64,000 bases of DNA from Alentia gelatinosa (GCA_950022655.1 OX465583.1:11431298-11495297); one strand, 5' to 3'; counted from the stretch's first letter, positions 32,727 through 43,800 are shown. A program made the numbers and translations. The notes: generated by a model not told the origin, from the sequence alone.

Positions 32727-33907
32727 TTATCTCACCCCCGAGTTTTCTCCATAGGCTTAATGTTAGGAACTCATACTCCACGGCTATGAAGATAGTGCAC
32801 CCAATACTCAATGGCTAATTCAGCGAGTTATTTCATCAATAAATGATGTTACGCAGGGTGAGATAAAATCAGAAACCCACTCGATGAGAAGAACTATGGT
32901 CCGCACTCCACAGAGTTTGACTGCACAGTAATTCATGAAATGAAACTGAACGAATTACGTCAGAGCGTCTGCTAGCGTCTTCTGACCTTCTGCTGGACCT
33001 GTTACAGTCTGTAAGGGTCCATGGTCCCCTATAGGGACCCAACTCATATATGCCATCGCGGCAGGGTTCAAGGCGCCACTTTCAAACCTGCCAGCAGAGG
33101 GGAAGGAGCTCTTGAGAATGGACTGTGTGAGGCTTGTAAGCCATAGCCTATGAGGAATAACGTTGTATTAAACACACCAAACAGCCATAAAACGTGGAGC
33201 TCTATTGAGCTCTATTGTGGTTTGGAGTACATTAGATATCACTCTATCAATATCTGAAAAGATTTTTGATAGAGCTCTAACAGTTTATATGTAGCAGCTG
33301 TTACTAGTTAGCCTACTTTAGTATAGGAATCCACATTCAGCTGTCATTTGAGACCATGCTAAAACGATAGGGGGCGCTACGCTTCACACCTCCTCTGGTA
33401 AGGGTCTAACAGAGCAAGGCACCCATTTGCCTGTTCCGTCTGATGGGAGAAAGGAATTTTGTGATTGGCTGTTCTGATTTTAGCGCCAACTCAAGTCACT
33501 GGTTACTGGCAAATCAGTCAGGCAGCTTAGTACCAGCGGAGGCAGGAATTCAAAATGGTAGCACATAACAGTTTCAGTTTGAGTCTGTGTGTCTTGGCCC
33601 TAGCGACAACAGACTGTACTTAGAAAGGAACCCACGATATGAAAATAGTTTGGTCCGTACTCCACCGAGTTTGACTGCAGAGTAATTCACGAAGCGAAGC
33701 TGAGTGAATTACTCTGTGGTCAAACTCCGTGGAGTGCAGACCAAGTTATTTTCATCGAGTGGGTTTCTGATTTTATCTCACCCTGTATTATTATTGATGA
33801 AATGAATCACCAAATTAGCCATTGAGTATTGGGTACACGAACCTCACGGCCGTGGAGTACGTGTTCCTAATGTTAAGCCTATGGAGAAAAATAACGGGGT
33901 GAGATAA
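32727..33907. mobile_element. Foldback with ~230-bp arms, GTGAGATAA ends
   Basis: 32727-32960 is an inverted, diverged copy of about 33700-33907. Both contain the CATAGGCTTAA(T)GTTAGGAAC block, the GGGTGAGATAAAATCAGAAA block and a GAGTTTGACTGCA hairpin. The outer ends are TTATCTCACCCC and GGGGTGAGATAA. A smaller complete hairpin sits at 33633-33760, and 33400-33625 is a separate repeat (see 35710-35925). Confidence 0.55.
33400..33625. repeat. Low-copy repeat, copy 1
   Basis: This shares CAAAATGGTAGC.CATAACAG and GGCGCTGG/GCGACAACAGACTGTACT-type blocks with 35710-35925, in the same orientation, about 2.3 kb apart. Confidence 0.6.
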
Positions 33908-34467
33908 TAGGGTCTAGCGTCACACTAGCGTCACCACGTGACCAAAACCTTCGCACCAGTCTGCCGCTAGCCACCGAGCTCGTCACACATATTTCTACTC
34001 TCTATGAAATTCTCATAAAATCACGTGACAAACCCCCTCACCACGTCAAAGGGGGCCACGGGTGCAGGTCAACCCGAATACTGAAAGATTCCGGTAACTT
34101 CCCTGACACGCAAGGTAAAAGCCACACTGAATCTAAACCAAAGGAGAATAGTTCTTCTGTGATATTATATGAAACGTGTTTTAAACCAAGTTTCTAGTGA
34201 TATTAACCTTCGAATTTCTGTTTACTCGGACGTCGGAGACCATTTTATGCTACAAACTAGGTATTTGCGTAAGGGCTTTTTTGTAGGGGACCTTATTTTC
34301 TATCTTTTTTATATTTTCCGGATCTTTTTCCACAACATGGAGGCCTACAACATCGTCCTTTCCTGTAGCCAAAGGGTCCAGGTGGTGCAATATATCGGGG
34401 ACGGATCGAATTGGAATGGGGAGAGAGGGAAAAAACCTAGATTTCGTCAAATTGGTCTGGAAAATAA
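33908..34467. other. No convincing gene; 129-codon open frame
   Basis: The plus-strand frame 34169-34558 resembles no family I know and runs into the MITE at 34468, so it is probably chance. A donor-like CAAG|GTAAAA near 34112 was noted without supporting context. Confidence 0.35.
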
Positions 34468-34655
34468 ATACAGCAGAACCCCGCGTAAGCGGTCACTCTC
34501 CGTTCGGGACAAAAGTGACCGCTCACGCGGGGTGCCCGCTTACCCAAGGTTAAAATAAACATCTAATAGAAGGAACCGTTCCGAGCAAAGGTGTCTGTTA
34601 ACACGGGGTGCCCGCTTACGCGGGGTGTCCGTTAGGCGGTGTTCTACTCTATAGC
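34468..34655. mobile_element. CAGTAAAACCCCGC-type MITE, diverged
   Basis: Inverted termini (ACAGCAGAACCCCGCGTAAG and its degenerate complement ending GGTGTTCTACT) enclose repeats of GCGGGGTG. This is the same family as 35385-35580. Confidence 0.6.
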
Positions 34656-34689
34656 TCTTTTGGGATTTCTGATGTAGCTACTAAGCTTG

Positions 34690-34985
34690 CAATAATTACC
34701 TACCACATATAAAACGTTAGAATTTTGTCGAATCCGCTTGAAGTTGCTCCCGCACATAGAGACATAGTGAACCAGACCTGGGCATGGAGATTGAAGAGCC
34801 ACGAGAGTGAGATTCTCGTGCAGTGAAAAACTGTAAGCTCCTACTCTTTTTTGTATTCCTATACACAGACATACGTTTTCTCTTATGATTCATTTTGAGC
34901 CATGCCGAAATCAAAGTTTACTATTGTAGTTTTCTTATCTCCTTTTTTCGTGAGAAACAAATGAGATCCCAATTTTCGCTGGTAC
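34690..34985. repeat. ~290-bp dispersed repeat, copy 1
   Basis: It contains AAAACGTTAGAATTTTG and GAGAGTGAGATTCTCGTGCAG, and ends near TTTCGCTGGTAC. A closely similar copy is at 46311-46596 and a partial, rearranged one at 46785-46990. Confidence 0.75.
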
Positions 34986-35384
34986 TTGTTTAAAGATTAA
35001 GAATAAAGGCAATGAGAGTTTCAAAATGCTCGACCGTTCGCTGCTCTGAACACCAATTACAATCTAAGAAATGTAGTACCATCGCTTCTCACAAGTCGGC
35101 GCGGCTGATCGTCCGTTGTCACTCCGAATCTTAGTCTCTTTAACGGCCGCTTGGAGGCGCATAGAGCAGGCCTTGAGCCCTGAGCACGCCGTCTGGTGAA
35201 TGTTGGCCGCACTACTGGCTAGCAGGGCGCCCCTGCAGCATCAGCAGCACCACCACGACCCCTGGTGTCTAGGGATGGTACCACTGCTGGGTTCACTATC
35301 ACAGACACCTGAAGGCTACACTGGCTGCCAGTGCTACACTACGTTCGCTCTTGTTGGGTTAAATCCGTGGCCACATTGACCTAA

Positions 35385-35580
35385 TACAGTAAAACCCTGC
35401 TTAAGGGGTTTCCCTCCGTTCCAAGTAAAGTGCCCCCTTAAGCGAGGTGTCTCCTTAAGCGAGGTGTCACCTTAAGCGGGGTTAAAAAGAACTAAATGAA
35501 AATGTCTGTTCCGAAAAGACTGTCTACTTAAGCGGGGTGTCCCCTGAAACGAGGTGTCCCAGAAGCGGGGTTTTACTGTA
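35385..35580. mobile_element. TA-flanked MITE, CAGTAAAACCC ends
   Basis: The left end TACAGTAAAACCCTGCTTAA and the right end GCGGGGTTTTACTGTA are inverted and flanked by TA. CAGTAAAACCCC termini with a TA target are typical of mariner/Tc1-superfamily (Tigger-like) non-autonomous elements. A fragment of the right end recurs at about 47320-47372. Confidence 0.75.
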
Positions 35581-35709
35581 GCTGAAAGTGTTTGACACTC
35601 TCCCTGCAGATATTTCATCTGACCTTGACCTATGGTTGCAGTATGTGTCCATTCTAGTCTGTTTCCAGACCGCGCCGCCTAAGGCTTACGGTCTGTAAGG
35701 TCCTATAAC

Positions 35710-35925
35710 AGAGCATGTTTCACATTTGACTGTCCCTTCTGCCTGATGGAAGACAGGAATATCACGATTGTCTGTTCTAACTTTAGCCCAACTCTAGCCA
35801 CTTGTTACTGGCAAATCAGTCAGGGCAGCACAGTACCAGTGGAGGCAGGAATCCCTGTCTCAAAATGGTAGCGCATAACAGTTTTAGTTTGAGCCTGTGT
35901 GCCCTGGCCCTGGCGACAACAGACT
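35710..35925. repeat. Low-copy repeat, copy 2
   Basis: Direct copy of 33400-33625. Shared blocks include GACAACAGACTGTACT. Confidence 0.6.
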
Positions 35926-37279
35926 GTACTAGGGTCTATACCCATTCTCACTCTTGAACCTATTTTTCCATGTTCTTATTTCCTTTCGTGTATCTTTTGA
36001 ATGAAATAACCATAAATGTAGACTTTATTGCACCGTAGTGGGGGTTATATTATGTCCCTTAGTTAGTCTTTTAGGTTGCTAGTTCATTATCTTAGACTCT
36101 TAGTTGTTATCCTTGATTGGGTATTGGTTCATGGTAAAGCTACTTTGCTGGCGTGGTCACAGGGACGCGGTGACCTTACATACCTATGAACGGATAGGAG
36201 GAAATATGAACAATACAAATAAAGTTATTAGTTTTAATCTCATGAGAGCAATCCGTGGGTTACATTATCATGTGGTTCAGTTATTCAATGAGATGTATAG
36301 GCTAAATCTGAAGTGATGATACAAACCAGTAAAGTAATCTGCAGAATTAAGTGTCCATAAATGTCCAATACTAAATTCACACAATAATTGTTCACAAGCT
36401 TAGTCTTTCAGTTCACTCATAGTTCCTATTACTCCAAAGCATTCAAGTTCACGGTGCAAAATGTCCTGTTCATCTGCTCTATGTACTCTCCACTGAGAGT
36501 TAGTTACTTACACGTCGGTCTGTAAGCAACACACAGAGAGAATGGCTTCACACAGTGAATGTTCATAGTAGGCGGTTTCACACCAGATAGGGTGAAGCCT
36601 CCGGCGCCTAATCCCAAACCTTACTCCAGCAGGAGCAGGTTTGCTCAGCTCTTCCAGAACTTACTCCTCGTACCGAAGTGCTGTTTCTATGCAGCCGCAG
36701 CGGAGGTGTACTCCTCAGGTCCTTACATCAGCAAGTCACATGACCATTCACTTCCTTATACAGGTGATCGCTCAAGGAGCTACTTCCTGCTAGCACTCTC
36801 TTGCTTTGTATTCATGTCTTACTGGCTATATCATAAACCTTTAGGAATCGTAACATAATCTCGGACAAGCACATAGTGCATTATTACCAATTTGGTAAGC
36901 TGTCAATATTCCTTGATAAGTATTTCTACTCTCAGAACCTACCTGTGAAAAATAAATCTTGGTCTGAGAGTGAAAACCCGTGAACACAGACTGTGTTTAA
37001 CCAGACCAACCTCTTAGTTTGGACAGAGTGGAGACAGAGGTGGCGGCCAATCTATCTGAAGACCTACACTGGCCGCCCGTCATTTTGTACTCTTTAACCC
37101 AATTGAACATGTATTTCTGCTTTTAGAGCCTACATAGAACAAAATTACTTGGTTTGATGCGCACACTGCAGATGGTCTAGGATTCAGTGAGTGGAGTGGA
37201 GACGGAGGTCGTGGTTAATCTACTGAAGGCCTAGATTGGACGTCGCCTCTGTCGCCACTCTGTTCCTACTATTAATGAG
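35926..37279. other. Repeat-derived, no gene seen
   Basis: Blocks near 35940-36040 (TTCTCACTCT...AAATAACCATAAA) recur near 48749-48870, and 37013-37070 (ACCAACCTCTTAGT...GGCGGCCAATCTA) recurs at 50157-50205. The 99-codon frame at 36559-36858 is unrecognised. Confidence 0.4.
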
Positions 37280-38230
37280 GTTGGTGTGGCTCAGGTAAGT
37301 GGGATTCACAGAGACTGATGTACTTCACACCTTTGCACCAGTCGGCTACTATTTCGAGCTGGGTACAAAGTTTCACAGATTTGGGTGTTCTACAATCTCA
37401 GGGTAATTCACATTGGAAGACTTAACAGGTACATAGTCTCACCCCTACACCCCTACACAGGGTACACAGGGGACACAAGGTTCACAGTCGCCGACTCAGG
37501 GTACTTCCCTGTGTGAATAGGTGTTATTTGAGTCCACTGAGACTCACAGATTGTGGGAGAACATGCGAAATACATATGTCTCTCCAAAATGCCCCTCTAA
37601 ATTTTAAACTTGTTCAAAGTCAAAATCTCATGATATTCTCTTCCTTGTTAGGGGTGATTGTAGCCGACAATTGCAAGAGAAAAAAATTGTCTCAGTAAAA
37701 AGGAACTCTGTCATTCACACGAGGAGATTGTGTTCCAGTACCGAATCTCAACGGGATTTGTCTCAGACAAACGGACTGTGAGGTACGTGAATCCCGCCAT
37801 GTGAATCCCACTTAAGTTTTAAACCTGTTTAATGTCAAAATCTCATGAGATTCTGTTCCTTGTTAAATGGGATTCACACGGTGGGATCCATGTACCTCAC
37901 AAAGTGTTTGTCTGAGACAAATCCTGTTGAGATTTGGTAGAGAATGACAGGGTTCCATTTTGCTGAGACAACTTTTTTCCCTTGCAATTGTCGGCGACAA
38001 TCACCCGTAACAAGGAACAGAATCTCATGAGATTTTGACTTTAAAACATGTTTAAAATCTATAGGGGCATTTTGGTGAGACAAATGGACCTGCTGCGACC
38101 ATGTACCTGCCCTAGCCAATAGCCCTAGCCAATAGGAGTCCAGCAAGCATAATTACATGTTTGTAACACCCTTCACATCAAGGGTAATTGAGTCCAAAGG
38201 TGAGTGGTCACTGTGACTATGTCTGAGATT
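37280..38230. repeat. Composite repeat family, copy 2, left part
   Basis: This is the same family as 1860-4575. It shares GGGATTCACACGGTGGGATC, TTGTCTGAGACAAATCCTG and GGTGAGTGGTCACTGTGACT. It is interrupted at 38230 by the Ngaro-type element and resumes at 43540. Confidence 0.8.
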
Positions 38231-38231
38231 A

Positions 38232-38366
38232 GTGTGTAATTGTAAATTGCTCTTAATTTACACTACTGGCGCCACCTATCCTCGGATATTGAAGTCACCT
38301 TCGACACCCCCACGTGATCTCACTTCCTTCTCGCTTGCTGAACAGCACGGACATACTTTTTGAGAT
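38232..38366. repeat. Split repeat A1 (135 bp)
   Basis: Identical to A2 at 43109-43243. It begins GTGTGTAATTG, preceded by ATT and one base. Confidence 0.95.
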
Positions 38367-38414
38367 ACTCATACGGACATACTTTTGAGATTACTGTAAG
38401 GACCTTAAAACCCT

Positions 38415-39593
38415 GTGAGTTGGAATTCGATGCCATTCCAGCGAAAAGTACCGCTGTCAGTACATAAAAGACGAAGGAAGTTCGAAAACAGAAGACAAGA
38501 GTTTCTTAAAATGACGAGCAGGCAACAGGACGCTAGGTGCCAAGATGGCAGCGATGGGCAGCCAGAACAACCGGCGCACCATGCCAGCCCCACTCTACAA
38601 AACAAACCGAAGGCGACCGTCAGGGACAACGCGCAGGCGATTCGTCAGGTCGCAGGGCGCGTTGATTCGATTGACGCACAGCTACAGGGTATATCTAGCA
38701 TGCTCTCTCAGATGGCGGCAAACAACGCAGAAAGACAGCAGGCGCCTCAAACGTCAGTCAGCCATGACCGGTCTCCACTGCAGGCGAACCCGCCGTCCGC
38801 TACCCGGGCCAGCCCTCGCAGGGCTGACACACTGACAGACGCGGAGAGACGGGCGGACTACCGCGAGGTGTATCACCACCCCAATCACCATCTACGGACT
38901 GGAGGAAGTACCCACCCACAACGACTGTCGGACCTACATCTTCACGATGACGCAGCGGACAAGATGGCTCAGGCTATCAGACAAGTGCTGCAGCCAGAGG
39001 TTAAAGGTACGATCGGCAGTATGGCCCATCATTTTATCTTCAGGGGTCCGAAGCGACAGAAAACAACGGCAGATGACCTGTCAATACCGGAGTACACCTT
39101 CGGTTTTCTCCAGATGATAAAGGCGGCTACGGACGAGGAGACGAAAGAAGCGATGCAACTACACTTGGAAACGATAATGGATGACGCCCGCGTCTTTGCA
39201 TGGCCTAGTGTCAGAAACTTCTCTGAAGAGGTCTGCGATCGTGTAGCACAGGGGGGTCTACATTGGACAAGCACATACGAGATCGACCGCCTACAAACAA
39301 GATATGCACACCTACCCGGGGTCGGTACGACGAAGCAAAACGCTCAGGACAGACCAGCCCACAAGCCAGCTCACGGGATCGACTTACCCCCTCACGTTGC
39401 CCGAGCCAGGCCTGGGCCACCCTGCTCTCTTTTTCAAAAAGATGAATGCACCGAGACGACACACCATGTGGTAGGGGGGGTCAGGCGCCTTCATATATGC
39501 GCTGCCTGCCTCGCCGCCCGCTCAGCCATGTACCCACACAGCCTGGCAGCGTGTCGCGCAACAGGAAAGCAACCAGCGGGGTTTGGGCAATAA
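38415..39593 (+). CDS. Gag-like protein of Ngaro-type element
   Basis: The open frame has 392 codons. The second ATG at 38511 (residue 33) is also a plausible start, giving 360 residues. The N-terminus is Q/P-rich, with a short heptad region. The core contains HHFIFRGPKRQKTTADDLSI and SVRNFSEEVCDRVAQGG. The C-terminus has a Cys/His cluster (CSLFQKDEC...HICAACLAARS...H...C). Core and cluster align with the ORF at 14234-15382. The RT frame overlaps its end by about 148 bp, in another frame. The frame is intact. Confidence 0.8.
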   Translation: MSWNSMPFQRKVPLSVHKRRRKFENRRQEFLKMTSRQQDARCQDGSDGQPEQPAHHASPTLQNKPKATVRDNAQAIRQVAGRVDSIDAQLQGISSMLSQMAANNAERQQAPQTSVSHDRSPLQANPPSATRASPRRADTLTDAERRADYREVYHHPNHHLRTGGSTHPQRLSDLHLHDDAADKMAQAIRQVLQPEVKGTIGSMAHHFIFRGPKRQKTTADDLSIPEYTFGFLQMIKAATDEETKEAMQLHLETIMDDARVFAWPSVRNFSEEVCDRVAQGGLHWTSTYEIDRLQTRYAHLPGVGTTKQNAQDRPAHKPAHGIDLPPHVARARPGPPCSLFQKDECTETTHHVVGGVRRLHICAACLAARSAMYPHSLAACRATGKQPAGFGQ

Positions 39594-41634
39594 CACCTGC
39601 GAGGAAACTCTACAAAACCCGGATCTTCCGCAACTCTAAAACCGTAAGTAACCACAACCACTGTGATTCTATCAAAATGACTGCTAAACCACTTATACCA
39701 CGCCGTGAATATGACAGTGGAAACAGGGCCCGAGGACAACAGACCCACGTGCGTTCAAACCAAAACAAACAAAAGGTAAACAGACCGCCGCGCATGCGCC
39801 GTGCCCGCGCTATGGGAAACAATGCTCCGGCTGGTAAACTGAACAAATGTTGGTACCCGAGCTCGACTATAGCGTCATATCATGAAACTCCTCTTGATGT
39901 CTCAGTCATGGTGGGGAACATTTCAAACCGTGTTTCTACTCACTGTGGTTTTCAGTCTGATGTATCTGCCAGGAACTTTGTCACTGAAGGTAACGCGAGG
40001 TCTCCTGCTGCAGTAGTCGCGTGTCCAGTCGCGGCCCCACGCTGCCATGTCAATACAGGTGATGAGGCTGTGGCGGCAATGGCCTACGCCCAGGAGGCGG
40101 CGTCACACCCAACACACACGGAGGAAACCATGGAGGAGCTGCGGTCGCCTCAAAAGCCGGTGACGAGTACCCCAATCAAGAAGCTGAGTCAGCCCCCTCT
40201 GAACGTCCAGACTGACACCCTGGTAACCGGACCTGTCACTGGAGGTGACAGCATACCGATTATCAGACCCAAGAAGTATATGGAAACAGTCCGCAGGACA
40301 TGGCCAACACCAAGCCGTCAAGCCTGTGTTAACGCACACCTACATATGGACATATACCGAAAGGTACTTCGCACTGGACTACCAAACTATCTGTGCGCTC
40401 GGATTGATGTGCCCTCAAAGATGAACTGCTCAACCTGGGAAACAGAGTTGGATCGCTATCACGACAAGGAGATATGCCAGTTTATCCGTTATGGGTGGCC
40501 CTCATCCTACTGCGCCCAAGATAAACCAACATCGGCAAAAGAAAATCATGCTTCGGCTAGAGCCTTCCCAGTGGCTATTGATCGTTTTATTGCGAAGGAG
40601 CTGTCTGAGGGGGCCATGCTCGGACCGTTCGCAGGTGACCCTTTTACTCCTTGGACACAAGTGAGCCCTTTACTCACCCGCCCTAAGCCGGGTTGTGAAG
40701 AGGAACGACGGGTAATAATGGATTTAAGCTATCCCTCGAAGAACAGCGTGAACGATGGCATCCTCAAAAACGTCTTCCAGGGCGTCGAGTCAACATATAC
40801 TCTCCCATCTATCGCTGACCTTGGCGCCCTCGTACTTCACACCGGAAAGGGGGCGCTAATGTGGAAGTCTGATCTGAGGCATGCCTACAGGCAGCTGCGG
40901 AGCGATCTGTTGGACTACCCGCTGCTGGGCCTAAAACATCGGGGTCAGACGTACGTGGATATCTGTCCTTCTTTCGGCTGCCGTTTTTCGGGCGGCGCCC
41001 AGCAGCAGGTGTCAAACGCAATCACCTGGATAATGAAAACCACGTATGGCGTACCCACGATGGCATATGTGGATGATTTCATCGGAGTGGACGCGGACTT
41101 CTCGAAGGCGGCGAACTCGTTCGCTGGTTTTGAGGCGCTTTGTGAGCGTTTGGCGTCGACATCGCAAAAGAAAAATCGGTTTTCCCCACGACACGAATCG
41201 AATGGTTGGGCTTCCAGGTGGACTCTATTGATATGGAAATCACTATCTCCAAACGCAAGTTGCAGGCTGTCGTGGAGGAGTGTCGGGCCTGGGAGATAAG
41301 GGAAACAGCGACCAAGACGCAGCTACAATCACTGGCTGGAAAACTGAATCACATCAGCCAGTGCATCCCCCCGGCCCGGAGGTACATGTCGAGAATCCTC
41401 CAAAACCTCCGAGATGCGGGAGACAGGGGCGTCGTACCCATTGATGAAGAATGCAAAAAGGACATAGCCTGGTTTGTTAACTTCGCAGAGACCACAAACG
41501 GCAAAAAGATGCTGATCAACGATCGACCAATAACGACTATGGAGTGCGATGCCTGCCCCCGGGACTGTACTATTCGACCCCTCTCCCACAGTCATACCGT
41601 GACGCCTACCACATATCTCAGGTCGAGGCCATAA
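39446..41634 (+). pseudogene. Reverse transcriptase, frameshifted
   Basis: The first frame (39446-41299) carries a long variable N-terminus and the reverse transcriptase. ATG 39677 is a reasonable start that avoids the gag overlap. RT motifs: RRVIMDLSYPSKNSVNDGI, motif A in WKSDLRHAYRQL, DICPSFGCRFSGGAQQQ, and the catalytic box AYVDDFIGVD. Near 41150-41160 homology moves to another frame, which continues with EWLGFQVDSID (RT thumb) and TQLQSLAGKLNHISQ to the start of RNase H (MECDACP). A one-base loss would explain the shift. Overall it is homologous to the RT at 11935-14163, without the duplication. Confidence 0.88.
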
Positions 41635-41975
41635 ATTGCCTTCTTGCCGTTAAAACACTAATGCCAGAGCATTCTCGCGGTCATGCGATACACGTCATGA
41701 CTGACAACAGCGCAGCTGCTCATGTGCTAAACACAGGCCGCACCCGTGACCCTGTCATGGCGGCATGCGCCCACGAGGTGGCCCTCCTGGAGGCCACTCT
41801 GGACGTGGACATAATTTTCTTTCATGTCCCCGGGGCCCAGCTAGTCCTGGCGGATGCCTTATTGCACGCCCACTTTGATGACAATAAGGCTGAAACCGCA
41901 CTTGACCTAGTCCAGCGATTTGACCTAACAAGACGTGACCCAGTTAACTTGTTATATGTTCTCTCTCCAACGTGA
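41527..41975 (+). pseudogene. RNase H domain, second frameshift
   Basis: The first catalytic aspartate lies in ECDACP, in the frame ending at 41634. From about 41550 the homologous frame is the one ending at 41975: QVEAINCLLAVKTL supplies the glutamate, MTDNSAAAHVL the second aspartate, and HVPGAQLVLADALLHAH the last. The domain would degrade RNA in RNA:DNA hybrids during element replication. The shift means that no intact RT-RNase H is made. Confidence 0.8.
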
Positions 41976-42051
41976 TATGTCACCTATGTGTCTTCCTATA
42001 ATACATAATAAACATATCTTTCCATAGTTCTACAACTACACCTATATTTCA

Positions 42052-43022
42052 GAAACCGTCAACCCGCCGCTCGCCCGTCAGCTGGAACGATCCTGGGCAG
42101 CCGCTCTTGCATCAGGAACATCCCAAAACATCCAACGACAGGCGGAGGCCTACCTTAAGTTTATGTTCTTCCACGGTTTCGACTATACTACACCAACAGC
42201 AACTCAAGTCTCGCTATATATACAAATTTTGGCGAATTCCCTCAGGAGCCCCACCTCCCTCCGCAACTACTTGTCGGGGGCCAAAACCTTACTGCAGTCC
42301 TTGGGACACTCCGTGGAGGTTTTCTCTACCCCCTCGTCACACGCGCGCTGCGGGGTGTGGCGAAGCTGTCAACCCATCAACCCGCCTCGGCCCCTCCGTT
42401 GCCGATGTCCACGTTCTACACCCTGGTGGACGCTCTCGACCGCGCCGGCCCTCCAGCGATGGCCGCTCGGACGATTCTGCTTCTCGGATTCGCCACCATG
42501 CTCAGACAGTCAAATCTCCTCGTCACCGGACCTTATGGCGCTACCAGCCATACTCTCCGCCGGGCGGACATCGTGATAGTGCCCCCTGGGCTGGCGCTGA
42601 CCGTCCGCTCCACAAAAACGACTTCGGGCCCTGGGGGCGCCTTCGTACTGCCAGTCGTCGCCTCGGGCGGGCCCCGCTGCCCTGTCATGGCCTGGCTCGC
42701 ATACATTTGGGCTTGCCCGGCCCCTGCTCATGCCCCGGCTTTCGTCGACGCAGCGGGGCGCCCTATCCATCCAGAGGGGGTCACGTCCCTCTTTCGTTCG
42801 GCACTCCACGCCGCCGGTCACCCAGCGGCGGGAGACTTTACTCTCCACAGCCTCAGGAGAATGGGGGCGCGACAGGCTGCCAGTCTGGGGGTTCCGGAGG
42901 ACTCCATAATGGCCCATGGAGCCTGGTCCTCCCTCCCGGGTTTCCGGGCTTATGTCCCAAAGAAACTCTCACAAGAAACAGCTACGGCACTAGCGAATAC
43001 TTTGGCCTCTACAAATGAGTGA
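42052..43022 (+). pseudogene. Tyrosine recombinase, one frameshift
   Basis: The N-terminal core-binding part (from about 42052, PLARQLERSWAAALASGTSQ through SPTSLRNYLSGAKTLLQSLG) is in one frame. The catalytic part follows a frameshift near 42340 in the frame ending at 43022. Catalytic residues, numbered from 42357, are all present: R50 (MLRQSNLL), K87 (RSTKTT), H164 and R167 (HSLRRMGA), W190 and the nucleophile Y199 (GFRAYV). The stop codon lies inside repeat B1, as expected for Ngaro elements. A CTATATTTCAG acceptor-like sequence precedes the domain. The protein integrates the circular DNA form of the element. Confidence 0.88.
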
Positions 43023-43107
43023 ACACTGACAATGTCTTCTTATGTGAAGTTTTATCACTTTATCTGTAATAAAGTTATTTTATCGGCAGTCCAGTGTCGT
43101 GTCAATT
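43007..43107. repeat. Split repeat B1 (101 bp)
   Basis: Matches B2 (43439-43539) with about two differences. It overlaps the end of the recombinase and contains AATAAA (in CTGTAATAAAGTTATTTT), a possible polyadenylation signal. Confidence 0.95.
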
Positions 43108-43108
43108 G

Positions 43109-43243
43109 GTGTGTAATTGTAAATTGCTCTTAATTTACACTACTGGCGCCACCTATCCTCGGATATTGAAGTCACCTTCGACACCCCCACGTGATCTCAC
43201 TTCCTTCTCGCTTGCTGAACAGCACGGACATACTTTTTGAGAT
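43109..43243. repeat. Split repeat A2 (135 bp)
   Basis: Identical to A1. The B1-A2 junction reads AATT-G-GTGTGTAATTG and represents the joined ends of the circular intermediate. Confidence 0.95.
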
Positions 43244-43438
43244 CCCACCCACCCACACCAAATTTTATTCCTTTATCAAAGGGAAAGGGATGTCATGGAC
43301 TCTTTTTTACTCAGAAACCTGTTTCTCAATGTTTATTAATCATTTATAACACAATTCTCGTTTGCACTCTTATGTTACTACATGTACTCTATTTTAAAAA
43401 AAAAACCCGTATTCTATCAGTGTAAACTACTATCTTAT
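43244..43438. other. Unexplained 195 bp between A2 and B2
   Basis: AT-rich, with an A10 run at about 43396-43405. It has no counterpart elsewhere in this element and no ORF. Confidence 0.6.
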
Positions 43439-43539
43439 CTCTACAAATGAGTGAACACTGACAATGTCTTCTTATGTGAAGTTTTTTCACTTTATCTGTA
43501 ATAAAGTTATTTTATCAGCAGTCCAGTGTCGTGTCAATT
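43439..43539. repeat. Split repeat B2 (101 bp)
   Basis: Right terminus of the Ngaro-type element, ending GTGTCAATT directly before ATGTACC of the host repeat. Confidence 0.95.
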
Positions 43540-43800
43540 ATGTACCAGGTGTGTCCTCCCATGTGAATCAAATTCGCCATTTTTCCTTGAGACTGATAAA
43601 AGTACTTAGCCATGAGAATCTTTTACCAAACGAGAATTGTCGGAGACTAGAGAAAAGGTGTGAAGTACACCAGTCTCAGGTACATGAGTCTCTTCGTGTG
43701 AATCCCACTTATGGGGTGATTGTCACCAACAACTGCAAGGGGAAAAATTTTCTCAGCACGGTCCCACCGTGTGAATCCCACTTTACATGTGGTATGTGCA
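43540..43800. repeat. Composite repeat family, copy 2, right part
   Basis: Continues the repeat broken at 38230. It aligns with 4334-4500 (ATGTACCAGGTGTGTCCTCC onward). Confidence 0.85.

Larger units (their letters stand above)
38231..43539 (+). mobile_element. Ngaro-type retrotransposon, complete termini
   Basis: It shows the split direct repeat arrangement typical of Ngaro/PAT-like elements: A1 (38232-38366), ORFs, B1 (43007-43107), A2 (43109-43243), 195 bp, B2 (43439-43539). It encodes a gag-like protein, reverse transcriptase, RNase H and tyrosine recombinase, in that order. The A repeats are identical and the B repeats differ at about two positions, so insertion is recent. The RT/RNase H and recombinase frames nevertheless contain at least three frameshifts. 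Comparison with 4313-4345 shows that insertion created no target-site duplication. Confidence 0.93.

Noticed and set aside
34169..34558. 129-codon plus-strand frame with a hydrophobic stretch.
   Set aside because: It resembles no family I know and runs into a MITE at 34468. There is no convincing splice context.
42107..43018. 303-codon plus-strand frame across the recombinase region.
   Set aside because: It is out of frame with both recombinase segments. Its R/P/G-rich product is a GC-driven artefact.
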